Of a DNA stretch of 7,283 bases, positions 1-6,490 are shown piece after piece. The stretch covers positions 1-7,283 of the forward strand of contig WTBX01000339.1 in assembly GCA_013138855.1 (NCBI GenBank), written 5' to 3'. The notes beneath the pieces are model-generated. The model ran no database searches. It saw nothing but the letters and a program-made list of their open reading frames with translations, and had not been told where the DNA came from. The position numbers and the translations under genes are program-made. Positions within the stretch are counted from its first letter, which is position 1, and each line of letters opens with the position of its first letter. This DNA is from Methylococcaceae bacterium (GTDB lineage Bacteria > Pseudomonadota > Gammaproteobacteria > Methylococcales > Methylomonadaceae).

Positions 1-34
1 GCCAGTCCCCATTTTATTGCGTGTGGGGACTGGC
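1..34. repeat. Perfect 11-bp inverted repeat at the window edge
   Basis: GCCAGTCCCCA (1-11) pairs perfectly with TGGGGACTGGC (24-34) around a 12-base loop. No T-run follows the stem on the minus strand, so it is not an obvious intrinsic terminator for the receptor gene that ends at 117. The right arm is shared with the longer hairpin at 28-74, so the two structures cannot form together. The left boundary may lie outside the window. Confidence 0.6.
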
Positions 35-74
35 AGCGAACTAAAGGACTTTGTCCTTCAGCTCGCCGCCAGTC
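28..74. repeat. Long imperfect hairpin downstream of the receptor gene
   Basis: GACTGGC (28-34) pairs with GCCAGTC (68-74), GCGA (36-39) with TCGC (63-66), CT (41-42) with AG (60-61), and AAGGAC (44-49) with GTCCTT (53-58) around a TTT loop. That is 19 pairs with three single mismatches. On the plus strand a T-rich stretch follows (about 75-91), so it could terminate a plus-strand transcript entering from the left. For the minus-strand receptor gene it lacks the expected T-run. It shares the 10-mer GGACTGGCAG (27-36) with the repeat at 5585-5640, so it may be a dispersed repeat. Confidence 0.5.
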
Positions 75-116
75 TTATTGTTGCTTTTTATATCTAAGAA
101 TAAGCCGTGGCCAATT

Positions 117-2288
117 TTAGAATGATAAGCTCACGCTCAAACGTCCATGTCTCCCTTGATATTGGGTGTCAAAATTTGCAATACGATCACTACTAGGTGG
201 TGTTAATGATTGGGTGTAGTACTCATTATCTAATAAATTATGAACCGTAAAATCAACACTTAAGGCTAATGCATCACCTAAGGGTTGTTTATAATGCAGC
301 CCTGTATTCCAGACAAGATACCCATCATTTAGCTGGTCGCCTCGGTTATCATAACGTTGCTGTTGACCTGCATCCCAAAGGTCAGGACTCCAGTCAGTAC
401 GGTTAGAGTAGGCGACAATATGATTATTAAAACTCAACGTCCCACTGCCTATTTCCGTTGTCCAATCTACGCCAGAAGCCAGAGTCCAATTTGTTAGCAA
501 CGGCATTAATTGTTCTTGCCCTTCACTTCTTGAATTGCTCCAACCAATATTTAAAAAAGTACTCCAGTTTTCATCAATTTTCCACTTCGATTCAAAATCA
601 GCCCCGATAATATCTAAATCATCAACATTGCTGAAAACGCCCGCTGATAAATTTTGTGAATTCTCATGAAAACTATTTTTTCTGAAAATAAAATCATTAT
701 ATTGATTGTAATAAAAAGTGGCATCGGCACTTAAACCTAACTCATCATTTTTATAACCCAGTTGAAACTCAAGCGTTTCCATATTTTCCACATCAGGCAA
801 GTCTGAACCTGTTGGTGCGCGTGCAAATTCAACAAAGTTGGGCGCTCTATACGCTGTTCCGTACAGGAGTTTCACATAAAAATCATCTAAAAATGAATGC
901 GTTAATCCAAAACGATAACTAAATTGGTCGGCGAATAAATCCAGTTTGTCGAAACGTAATCCCGCTGTAAATTGAGTGTCTTTTGACCAAAGATTTTGTC
1001 TTGCCTGAATAAAAAAACTATAGCTATTTAACGCTATTTTTTGATAAGTAGGGTCTTCAACGAAGGTAAGGGTTTCGCCTGTAAGATTATCAAAAAATTC
1101 ACTCGTGGCTAATCGCTCTCTTTTATATTCAAAGCCAAAATGAACCGCGTTATCATCTGATGGTGTGACTGTGGTGGTAGCTTTAAAACCCATCATTTCG
1201 GTTTCGTCAACAAATTCAAAAGATTCTGCTAAATCACCACGATTACCAGCAATTCGTTGAAAATTATTTTCAAACTCACGTCTTTCGGTATTGGTGTAAT
1301 AGGCATGTAAATCAATTTCCCAGACCTTATTAAAGGCATGTTCAAAAGCTAAAGAAAAACGTAGGTTTTTATTTTTACGTGAATTATCACGGTGAGAGGC
1401 TTTATCGACTCTAACATTTTCAAAATGATTGTAACTCGCACTAAACAGGAGCTTGTCGTCTAATGCTGACGCTTTAAAGCGTAGATGATTCAGGTCTTGG
1501 TCGCCAGTACGGTGATTGGCTTCACCCGTGCTATCGAAGCGAGGTTTACGTCCATCAGTCGTTAAAAATTTTCCTTCTAATAAAACTTTAGCTAAGCCTT
1601 CAAAATTATGTCCTAAAGAAATATAAGCGAGAGCCGTATCACGTTCACCTACACCGCCTTTAACTAAATTTTTCTTACCTTCTTTAACTAAGGTTTTCTC
1701 ACCGTCTTTAACTAATTGTTTGCCATAATCTTTCGGCATAAAAGTCTTGATATTAATGACACCAGAAAACGCATTCGCACCATAAAGTGCAGAACTAGGC
1801 CCTTTAATGACCTCGATAGATTTTATGCTTTCAATAGGGATTTCTTCATCAATGGGAAAGCCGCCAAAAACATTACGATAAGGGGTGTTATCAACATATA
1901 AGCCAATTTTATTATTAAATTCAGATTGACTCCCACGTATCCAAATTTTTAAGCGGTTATTACTTTTTATTTGAATTTGTACGCCAGCAAGGGTTCTTAA
2001 GACATCGCTAACCGTTCTCGCGTTTAACTGAGCAATATCTTTCTCATTAAAAATTTTAATTGAACTAGGTGCTTTAGTTAAGCTGGTTTTAATCCCTGTC
2101 GAACCTTTTGTTGATTCAATTTTATAGTCAAGAACCTTTTCTAGTGGCTCATCAAACAGTTTATCCATATCATCTTTATTGTTTTCTTCTGCATTTACAG
2201 AGACAGCCGTACACAAGCAAAGCAAAAAGGGCAGACATTTGCATTGTTGTGAATTAAAAATAAAAGATGAAGAGGAGCAGTTATTCAT
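117..2288 (-). CDS. TonB-dependent outer-membrane receptor, substrate unknown
   Basis: A 723-residue outer-membrane receptor, of a length normal for this family; such proteins import siderophores, cobalamin, metals or other scarce ligands using energy from TonB-ExbB-ExbD. Residues 1-33 are a signal peptide ending VNA, with likely cleavage before EENNKDD. It is unusual in holding five cysteines (4, 16, 18, 24, 26) and only one basic residue. The plug domain spans about 65-185 and carries the hallmark motifs SDVLRTLAGVQI (94-105) and KGPSSALYGANAFSGVINI (162-180). The barrel follows, with YGTAYRAPNF (476-485) and the C-terminal motif VHNLLDNEYY (682-691), ending in Phe as outer-membrane barrels do. 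There is no N-terminal STN signalling domain. A charged stretch at 189-214 is three degenerate 8-residue repeats at the plug-barrel junction. The start is the only plausible one before the signal peptide, though its ribosome-binding site is weak. The gene lies 211 bp after creC in the same direction. No neighbour shows the ligand, and I cannot assign it. Confidence 0.93.
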   Translation of the reverse strand: MNNCSSSSFIFNSQQCKCLPFLLCLCTAVSVNAEENNKDDMDKLFDEPLEKVLDYKIESTKGSTGIKTSLTKAPSSIKIFNEKDIAQLNARTVSDVLRTLAGVQIQIKSNNRLKIWIRGSQSEFNNKIGLYVDNTPYRNVFGGFPIDEEIPIESIKSIEVIKGPSSALYGANAFSGVINIKTFMPKDYGKQLVKDGEKTLVKEGKKNLVKGGVGERDTALAYISLGHNFEGLAKVLLEGKFLTTDGRKPRFDSTGEANHRTGDQDLNHLRFKASALDDKLLFSASYNHFENVRVDKASHRDNSRKNKNLRFSLAFEHAFNKVWEIDLHAYYTNTERREFENNFQRIAGNRGDLAESFEFVDETEMMGFKATTTVTPSDDNAVHFGFEYKRERLATSEFFDNLTGETLTFVEDPTYQKIALNSYSFFIQARQNLWSKDTQFTAGLRFDKLDLFADQFSYRFGLTHSFLDDFYVKLLYGTAYRAPNFVEFARAPTGSDLPDVENMETLEFQLGYKNDELGLSADATFYYNQYNDFIFRKNSFHENSQNLSAGVFSNVDDLDIIGADFESKWKIDENWSTFLNIGWSNSRSEGQEQLMPLLTNWTLASGVDWTTEIGSGTLSFNNHIVAYSNRTDWSPDLWDAGQQQRYDNRGDQLNDGYLVWNTGLHYKQPLGDALALSVDFTVHNLLDNEYYTQSLTPPSSDRIANFDTQYQGRHGRLSVSLSF
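1657..1728 (-). repeat. Three degenerate 24-bp tandem repeats inside the receptor gene
   Basis: Three successive 24-base units (1657-1680, 1681-1704, 1705-1728) each begin on the plus strand with CTTTAACTAA near the left end and then diverge. In the protein they appear as QLVKDGEK, TLVKEGKK and NLVKGGVG (residues 191-214). The period is a multiple of three, so the frame is kept. They sit between the last conserved plug motif and the first barrel strand, where relatives usually have a short loop. Confidence 0.75.
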
Positions 2289-2357
2289 GAGTCTTTACCA
2301 AAGCTTTATAATCAGTCGCTTATAAACAACAAAAGCAATCTATTGCCTACTATATAA

Positions 2358-2377
2358 TTTTTAATCATCATTAAAAA
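2358..2377. promoter_or_regulatory. Fur-box-like dyad upstream of the receptor gene
   Basis: TTTTTAAT (2358-2365) and ATTAAAAA (2370-2377) form an 8-bp dyad with a CATC centre, 70-89 bp upstream of the receptor start. Read on the minus strand, the core TTAATGATGATTA resembles part of the Fur consensus GATAATGATAATCATTATC. Iron control of a TonB-dependent receptor would be ordinary. The match is partial and the region is AT-rich, so chance is a real possibility. No clear creC terminator was found in 2289-2499. Confidence 0.3.
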
Positions 2378-2499
2378 CCAAGTAAAAAGATAGGTTATTG
2401 TGGTTGTTGAAATTTCTTAAAAATAAGAGTCGATAATTTACTAACGTTGGTATGAATATACCTTATAAAAATGGGGTTAACTTGAGGGTTTAATGAAGA

Positions 2500-3927
2500 T
2501 TAGGTGATGTTTATGTGGAATATTAGTGTGGCTTTAACGCCTTTTTTTTCACGGTTTTCAAGTCTTACTTTGCCTCCATGTAATCGAGCAATTTCTTTGA
2601 CAAAACACAAGCCTAAACCCGATCCTTTAGCTTTAGAATCTGGCTTAGGTAAAGAATAGAAGCGTTCAAATAAACGTTCAACCGCATAATCAGGAATCCC
2701 TTCACCTTCATCCATTATTTCAATGAACAGCGATTCATCCTTTTCATAAGCCGTAATAGTCACTTCGCCATCTTGTGGTGAAAAACCAACCGCATTATCC
2801 AGTAAATTAGATAAGGCTTGAGTCATTAAAAAAATCTCACCTTGTAGCGTTAATTCATCCGCAAAATCAAAATGAATAAAGACCTGCTTTTGTTTTAATA
2901 CAGGCTCTAAAGTCTGACAAATGCTGGAGATAATTTTTTTTAAGGATTGGGTTTGAATGGTTTTTAAGGTGTGACGATTTTCCATATCCGCCAAATCCAG
3001 CATGTGTTGAATTAAATCCTGCAAACGTAATGACTCACTAAAAATATTAGCAATAAAGCGTTGTTGCTGTGCTTTTGGCATGTCTTCGGTTAATAAGGAA
3101 GCCGCCCCATGTACCGATGCGATAGGCGTTTTTAATTGATGAGTTAACGCATGGATATATTGCTCGACATATTTTTTGCCTTCTAGCTCGGTTTTCATTG
3201 CGGCCATTGCTTCGGCAAGTTGCTGTAATTCCACCCCATAAACTTTAGGCGGCTGCTTATCATCCCCATTTTTAACCGCGCTGGCATATTCTGCAAGCTT
3301 ACGCAGCGAACGCGATAACCACCATGACAAAATAATGCCTGCGAGTAGTGATAAGCCTACTAAAAGTAAACCTTTCTGGGTGAGCTTTAGGGTGGCGGCT
3401 TTAAAAAAAGGTTCGACACTTAACTCAGCTTTTCTGACGGTGAGAACACCAATAATATTACGCTCTTCATCATAAACGGGAGCGGCAATGTGCATAATTT
3501 CATTGTCAGGGGTAGATAAAGTAGAACGTGCGCCATACTCCCCCCGTAAAGTGTTGTAGACATCGTGCCAATTAGAAAAATCCGCGCCTAAATTTTTACC
3601 TAGAGAGTCATAAATTACCATGCCTTGCGCATCGGTAATATAAACTTGTAGTTGGGGGTGGTGCTTGGTGTGCATCCAGATTTGCGCATTAAAATCACGT
3701 TGCTGAAAGCGTTTAAAAACCGTTGCAAAGCTTCCCTTATTAATAACACCGTCTTTAACTTCATCACTGACTTGTTCTGCCAGTAAGTTGGCGACATCAA
3801 TTAAAGACTCTTCGGTTGATTGTCTAAAACTAGGCTCTAATTCCTGCATAAACGAGGAAAAAAATAGATACGCCCCTAATCCAATAATTAAAAAAATACC
3901 ACTGAAAATTTTAAAACTAAGGCGCAT
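2500..3927 (-). CDS. creC: Sensor histidine kinase CreC
   Basis: A 475-residue inner-membrane histidine kinase that autophosphorylates and passes phosphate to CreB. The first transmembrane segment is at about 9-26. A periplasmic sensor domain (about 27-186) carries a Cache-like signature: ITDAQGMVIYDS, then NWHDVYNTLRGEYGARS. The second transmembrane segment (about 187-204) is followed by a HAMP-like linker to about 256. The kinase core has the H-box LTHQLKTP with His263, the N-box SNLLDN with Asn378, the G1 box DEGEG (406-410), the F-box LFERFY (419-424) and the G2 box GSGLGL (435-440), so it should be active. The frame extends 12 codons further to a GTG at 3963 that has no ribosome-binding site. 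I chose the ATG at 3927 because it gives MRLSFKIF, begins just before the membrane segment, matches the 474-residue E. coli CreC in length, and overlaps the creB end by only 11 bp, typical of translational coupling. Confidence 0.93.
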   Translation of the reverse strand: MRLSFKIFSGIFLIIGLGAYLFFSSFMQELEPSFRQSTEESLIDVANLLAEQVSDEVKDGVINKGSFATVFKRFQQRDFNAQIWMHTKHHPQLQVYITDAQGMVIYDSLGKNLGADFSNWHDVYNTLRGEYGARSTLSTPDNEIMHIAAPVYDEERNIIGVLTVRKAELSVEPFFKAATLKLTQKGLLLVGLSLLAGIILSWWLSRSLRKLAEYASAVKNGDDKQPPKVYGVELQQLAEAMAAMKTELEGKKYVEQYIHALTHQLKTPIASVHGAASLLTEDMPKAQQQRFIANIFSESLRLQDLIQHMLDLADMENRHTLKTIQTQSLKKIISSICQTLEPVLKQKQVFIHFDFADELTLQGEIFLMTQALSNLLDNAVGFSPQDGEVTITAYEKDESLFIEIMDEGEGIPDYAVERLFERFYSLPKPDSKAKGSGLGLCFVKEIARLHGGKVRLENREKKGVKATLIFHINIT

Positions 3928-4624
3928 TGTCTTTTTTTGCTTTGATGCTATAACCAAAACCACGATGTGTTTTGATGGGATTGTCGTCAGAGACTTCTTT
4001 AAGTTTAGCGCGTAATGTTTTTATATGCGTATCAACGGCTCTGTCATAGCTAGTTTCAGGGTTATTCCAAACTGTTTGAATTAATTGTTCTCTGGAAAAC
4101 ACTTGGCCTGGACGACGTAATAAAGTGTTGAGAATTAAATATTCATAGCGTGTTAAATTCAAATCATTGCCTTTATAGCAAATCACCGCTTCATTCATCT
4201 TCACGACAAACACATTATTTTTGTTTACTAAATCAACGGGGGGAATATTGCTTGATTGGGGGTGAACGCGCTTCAAAATAACTTTAACTCGCGCACTTAA
4301 TTCACGCGGGCTAAAAGGTTTAGAAAGATAATCATCGCCGCCAATTTCTAGCCCGACAATACGATCGACCTCATTATTACGTGCGGTTAAAAAGATGATA
4401 GGAACTTGAGAGAATCTGCGAATTATTTTACAAACTTCAAAGCCATTAATATCAGGCAAGCCAATATCTAAGACAACCAAGTCAATAGCTTCATTTTTTA
4501 AAATATCCAGCCCCTGCTCACCTAATTCTACCCACTGTACTTTAAAGCCGTCAGTTTCTAGGGCGTAAACTACGTTGTCAGCAATGGCAGCTTCATCTTC
4601 GATTAATAAAATACTCGCTTTCAT
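3917..4624 (-). CDS. creB: OmpR-family response regulator CreB
   Basis: A 235-residue two-domain transcription regulator, the cytoplasmic partner of CreC. The receiver domain (1-118) has acidic residues Glu9, Asp10 and Glu11, phosphoacceptor Asp53 in VLDIGLPD, Thr80 in FLTAR, and Lys102 in LSKPFSPRE. The winged-helix DNA-binding domain (about 130-230) has LTRYEYLIL and the recognition region YDRAVDTHIKTLRAKL. The segments NEVDRIVGLEIGGDDYLSKP and IKTHRGFGYS closely follow E. coli CreB, which separates it from generic OmpR proteins. In E. coli CreBC responds to carbon and fermentation state and controls creD and metabolic genes; the regulon here is unknown. The stop overlaps the creC start. 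No Shine-Dalgarno sequence precedes the ATG: the leader reads CCACCTGATTT before it, so initiation is weak or unusual. The terminator upstream at 4681-4720 implies that creBC has its own promoter. Confidence 0.95.
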   Translation of the reverse strand: MKASILLIEDEAAIADNVVYALETDGFKVQWVELGEQGLDILKNEAIDLVVLDIGLPDINGFEVCKIIRRFSQVPIIFLTARNNEVDRIVGLEIGGDDYLSKPFSPRELSARVKVILKRVHPQSSNIPPVDLVNKNNVFVVKMNEAVICYKGNDLNLTRYEYLILNTLLRRPGQVFSREQLIQTVWNNPETSYDRAVDTHIKTLRAKLKEVSDDNPIKTHRGFGYSIKAKKDNAP

Positions 4625-4683
4625 AAATCAGGTGGAAAAGTAGAAGTGATTAAAAACTATTCTGAATTTTAGGTCTATCAATA
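4625..4683 (-). promoter_or_regulatory. Likely creBC promoter region
   Basis: The 59 bp between the upstream terminator and the creB start are the likeliest place for the creBC promoter. On the minus strand TTGATA (about 4677-4682) lies 16 bp before TAGTTT, a possible weak sigma-70 pair. No exact TTCAC-N6-TTCAC CreB box is present, so self-regulation is not supported by the sequence. Confidence 0.3.
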
Positions 4684-4720
4684 CAAAAATGTCCAGCCTT
4701 TAGCAAAGAACTGGACATTT
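4681..4720 (-). terminator. Rho-independent terminator after the lipoprotein gene
   Basis: AAATGTCCAG (4687-4696) and CTGGACATTT (4711-4720) form a perfect 10-bp stem with a 14-base loop. Read on the minus strand the stem ends directly in TTTTTGTAT. It begins 24 bases after the lipoprotein stop codon. This separates the lipoprotein transcript from creBC, which lies 57 bp further on. Confidence 0.85.
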
Positions 4721-4743
4721 GTAGGAAGTGTTAACTTTAAACT

Positions 4744-5382
4744 TTATTTATCGCTTGAACTTTCATACTGCTGAGGTAAATTTAAATCATTTTCAATAAC
4801 ATCAAAAAACAGAAAATAAGTGGTGGTATTAACTTCTGCGGTGCCGACGGTAAAAAAAGATTTGCTTTTAACACGTCCTGTTTTCGCATCACGCAAGCTA
4901 AGTGAAAATTTTGCTAAACCGCGATCAGTTTTCTTACCATAAATTAACGGAACGCCTTCCGTTTCTACTATACCCGCAAAGGGGATAGGCAAACTCATGG
5001 CAGGAATTCCAATAATAGTGCTTGTTGTATCGACAGATAAAGCTCCTGCTGCAACTTCTGCAATAGTATCGGCCTGCTTAACATCATCGACTAACTCAAC
5101 GCCAGCATCTAAAAAATAGCGACGAATTGAATGCAAGGCATATTCTGTATCATAGGATTTAAAGTTTTTAGTTTCAATAAAAGTCTTCTTTAAACGGCTC
5201 CCTAAATTTGCAACGACCTGTCCTTGATAATTAGTCGTTAAACGGCTAGCCGCTCGCTCCGAAGCTGTTGATAATAACATTTGCTCTAAAGCGGTACGGT
5301 CTGGTTTGGTAACTTTCCACATGGTTCCACAAGCCGTTAGCCCAAGTACTAAAAGCAAAGGTATGGTTTTTTTAGACATCAT
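4744..5382 (-). CDS. Putative outer-membrane lipoprotein of unknown function
   Basis: A 212-residue predicted lipoprotein. The N-terminus MMSKKTIPLLLVLGLTACGT is a classic lipoprotein signal with lipobox LTAC (Cys18), and Gly at +2 predicts release to the outer membrane. The mature part begins with RTALEQMLLSTASERAASRL, an alpha-helical stretch. An alpha/beta region follows with VELVDDVKQADTIAEVAAGALS, a Pro/Gly-rich hydrophobic segment IIGIPAMSLPIPFAG (about 129-143) and strand-like SLSLRDAKTGRVKS. The opening resembles small uncharacterised lipoproteins of the DUF6655 type, but I cannot confirm that. An in-frame ATG seven codons upstream (5403) is less likely, since AAGGA (5392-5396) sits 9 bp before the ATG at 5382 and would fall inside the longer frame. 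It is alone on its transcript, ending at the terminator at 4681-4720. It is not CreA, although it occupies the position next to creB. Confidence 0.8.
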   Translation of the reverse strand: MMSKKTIPLLLVLGLTACGTMWKVTKPDRTALEQMLLSTASERAASRLTTNYQGQVVANLGSRLKKTFIETKNFKSYDTEYALHSIRRYFLDAGVELVDDVKQADTIAEVAAGALSVDTTSTIIGIPAMSLPIPFAGIVETEGVPLIYGKKTDRGLAKFSLSLRDAKTGRVKSKSFFTVGTAEVNTTTYFLFFDVIENDLNLPQQYESSSDK

Positions 5383-5399
5383 TATTTTCCGTCCTTTTT

Positions 5400-5416
5400 G
5401 CATCAGCTAATGATGC
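5400..5416 (-). promoter_or_regulatory. Leader hairpin beside the lipoprotein ribosome-binding site
   Basis: GCATCA (5400-5405) pairs with TGATGC (5411-5416) around a 5-base loop. It lies just upstream of the AAGGA ribosome-binding site at 5392-5396. The alternative upstream ATG (5401-5403) is buried in its arm, which favours the start at 5382. T-runs flank it on the plus strand, but no plus-strand gene ends here. Confidence 0.4.
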
Positions 5417-5436
5417 TTTTTGATTAACATAAACTA

Positions 5437-5464
5437 AGCCTAGTGGGCAATTGTACTTTGTCAA
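5437..5464 (-). promoter_or_regulatory. Candidate sigma-70 promoter for the lipoprotein gene
   Basis: On the minus strand a perfect TTGACA (5459-5464) is followed after 16 bp by TAGGCT (5437-5442), a poor -10 element. It lies 55 to 82 bp upstream of the chosen start. The -35 match is exact, but the -10 weakness keeps confidence low. Confidence 0.35.
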
Positions 5465-5584
5465 GAATGTGACTCAAATTTCCTTTACTAAAGAGTTGGA
5501 GAATGAGTGTTAAATAATACCTGAAACATAAAATATATTTTTGGCTATTCAGTACCTTCTGTGGAACCGAGGTAATTTAGCATT

Positions 5585-5640
5585 AGGACTGGCAGTCCTT
5601 TCTTGATTTTCATATTCCATACAGGAGGACTGCCAGCCCT
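5585..5640. repeat. Inverted repeat with GGACTGGCAG core
   Basis: The 15-base arm at 5585-5599 and its reverse complement at 5626-5640 match with one mismatch, separated by 26 bases. The left arm is itself a small hairpin (GGACT, GGC loop, AGTCC). The core GGACTGGCAG also occurs at 27-36, pointing to a dispersed intergenic repeat. No T-run follows on either strand, so a terminator role is not supported. Confidence 0.7.
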
Positions 5641-5642
5641 TA

Positions 5643-5662
5643 TTTCCGTATTTTTACGGAAA
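5643..5662. repeat. 8-bp hairpin TTTCCGTA/TACGGAAA
   Basis: TTTCCGTA (5643-5650) pairs perfectly with TACGGAAA (5655-5662) around a TTTT loop, two bases after the inverted repeat at 5585-5640. It may be a further part of the same repeat unit. It has no terminator T-tail in the minus-strand direction of pqqC. Confidence 0.55.
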
Positions 5663-5761
5663 ATCCAGAAGACTCATATTTTATAAGTTTTATTACGTTG
5701 ACGATATAGTTTTGGATATTATTAAATCGGTATTCTTAAAAACTATCGAAGTAACTATTTA

Positions 5762-6490
5762 TTATTTTTCGACATTAAAGTAGGGAGGCATTTCATTAAT
5801 ATAAGCCATATACATTGCATCTGCCATTGACCATAAAACATTTAATTTAAATTGTAAAATCTCGACCATGCGTTCTTGTTGCTCACGCGTTTTGTACCAA
5901 TCTAAGGTTATTTCTAAACCATGTTCGACATCACGTCGCGCTTCGCTCAAACGTTTACGAAAATAAATATAGCCCTCTTCTTTTACCCAAGGGTACATTT
6001 CAGGCCAATTACTTAAACGTTGCTGATGGATTTTGGGGGCAAACATTTCCGTTAATGAGGAGCTTGCCGCCTCATGCCATTCGCTACGGCGAGCAAAATT
6101 AACATAAGCATCTACCGCAAATTTCACCGCAGGTAAAACGTGTTCTAAAGAGGTAATTTCTTCACGGGTTAAACCCACGGCAATACCTAGTTGAATCCAC
6201 GCTTCAATGCCGCCTTCATCATCAGGGTGACCATCATGGTCTAAAATTCGTTGCGTCCATAAAGCACGAGTTTTACGGTCTGGACAATTAGCTAAGATAT
6301 TCGCATCTTTAATCGGAATCATGATTTGATAATAAAAACGATTCGCCACCCAGCCTTGCAATTGCTTTTGGGTGAGTTTGCCTTCATTCATCAGCGTATG
6401 ATACGGATGATGAATGTGATAAAACTTTTCCATGCCGCGCAATTGCGCTTCAAATTCTTCTCTCGTCCATGCTTGTTTTTCTGTTGTCAT
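5762..6490 (-). CDS. pqqC: Pyrroloquinoline-quinone synthase PqqC
   Basis: A 242-residue cofactor-free oxidase that carries out the last step of PQQ synthesis in the cytoplasm: ring closure and an eight-electron oxidation of the intermediate AHQQ using oxygen. The heme-oxygenase-like helical fold and active-site residues are recognisable along the whole length. Compared with Klebsiella PqqC every key position is shifted by one: Tyr24 and His25 in YHIHHP, Arg51 and Gln55 in NRFYYQ, His85 in LDHDG, His155 and Arg158 in KIHQQR, Tyr176 and Arg180 in YFRKR, and Lys215 in FKLN. It should therefore be catalytically intact. The ribosome-binding site AAAGG (6498-6502) lies 7 bp before the ATG, in the loop of a small hairpin. 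No pqqA, pqqB, pqqD or pqqE flanks it. Upstream lies a divergent gene and downstream an unrelated lipoprotein gene 379 bp away. PQQ would serve periplasmic dehydrogenases such as methanol dehydrogenase; that link is inference. Confidence 0.97.
   Translation of the reverse strand: MTTEKQAWTREEFEAQLRGMEKFYHIHHPYHTLMNEGKLTQKQLQGWVANRFYYQIMIPIKDANILANCPDRKTRALWTQRILDHDGHPDDEGGIEAWIQLGIAVGLTREEITSLEHVLPAVKFAVDAYVNFARRSEWHEAASSSLTEMFAPKIHQQRLSNWPEMYPWVKEEGYIYFRKRLSEARRDVEHGLEITLDWYKTREQQERMVEILQFKLNVLWSMADAMYMAYINEMPPYFNVEK

Larger units (their letters stand above)
5383..5761. other. Intergenic region between pqqC and the lipoprotein gene
   Basis: This 379-bp gap has no credible coding sequence on either strand. 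It holds the lipoprotein leader with its candidate promoter, the inverted repeat at 5585-5640 and the hairpin at 5643-5662. The remainder (about 5663-5761), which would carry the pqqC 3' end, is AT-rich, and I see no T-tailed terminator in it. Confidence 0.7.

Noticed and set aside
1716..1901. Plus-strand 61-codon frame inside the receptor gene
   Set aside because: It is the antisense of a well-conserved plug domain, with no homology or start signal.
3615..3800. Minus-strand 61-codon frame within creC
   Set aside because: It is an alternative frame within the conserved periplasmic domain of CreC.
3928..3963. Longer creC start at the GTG at 3963
   Set aside because: It has no ribosome-binding site, adds 12 residues (VLVIASKQKKT region) absent from CreC relatives, and would overlap creB by 47 bp.
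3788..4015. Plus-strand 75-codon frame across the creB-creC junction
   Set aside because: It is a shadow of two confidently identified genes on the other strand.
4625..4683. CreB box (TTCAC-N6-TTCAC) upstream of creB
   Set aside because: Only scattered fragments such as ATCAC and TTCCAC are present, with wrong spacing.
5400..5416. Plus-strand intrinsic terminator
   Set aside because: The stem is followed by T residues, but no plus-strand gene ends upstream; its place beside the lipoprotein ribosome-binding site explains it better.
5700..5730. Plus-strand promoter TTGACG...TTATTA
   Set aside because: Spacing is short and no plus-strand gene follows in the next several hundred bases.
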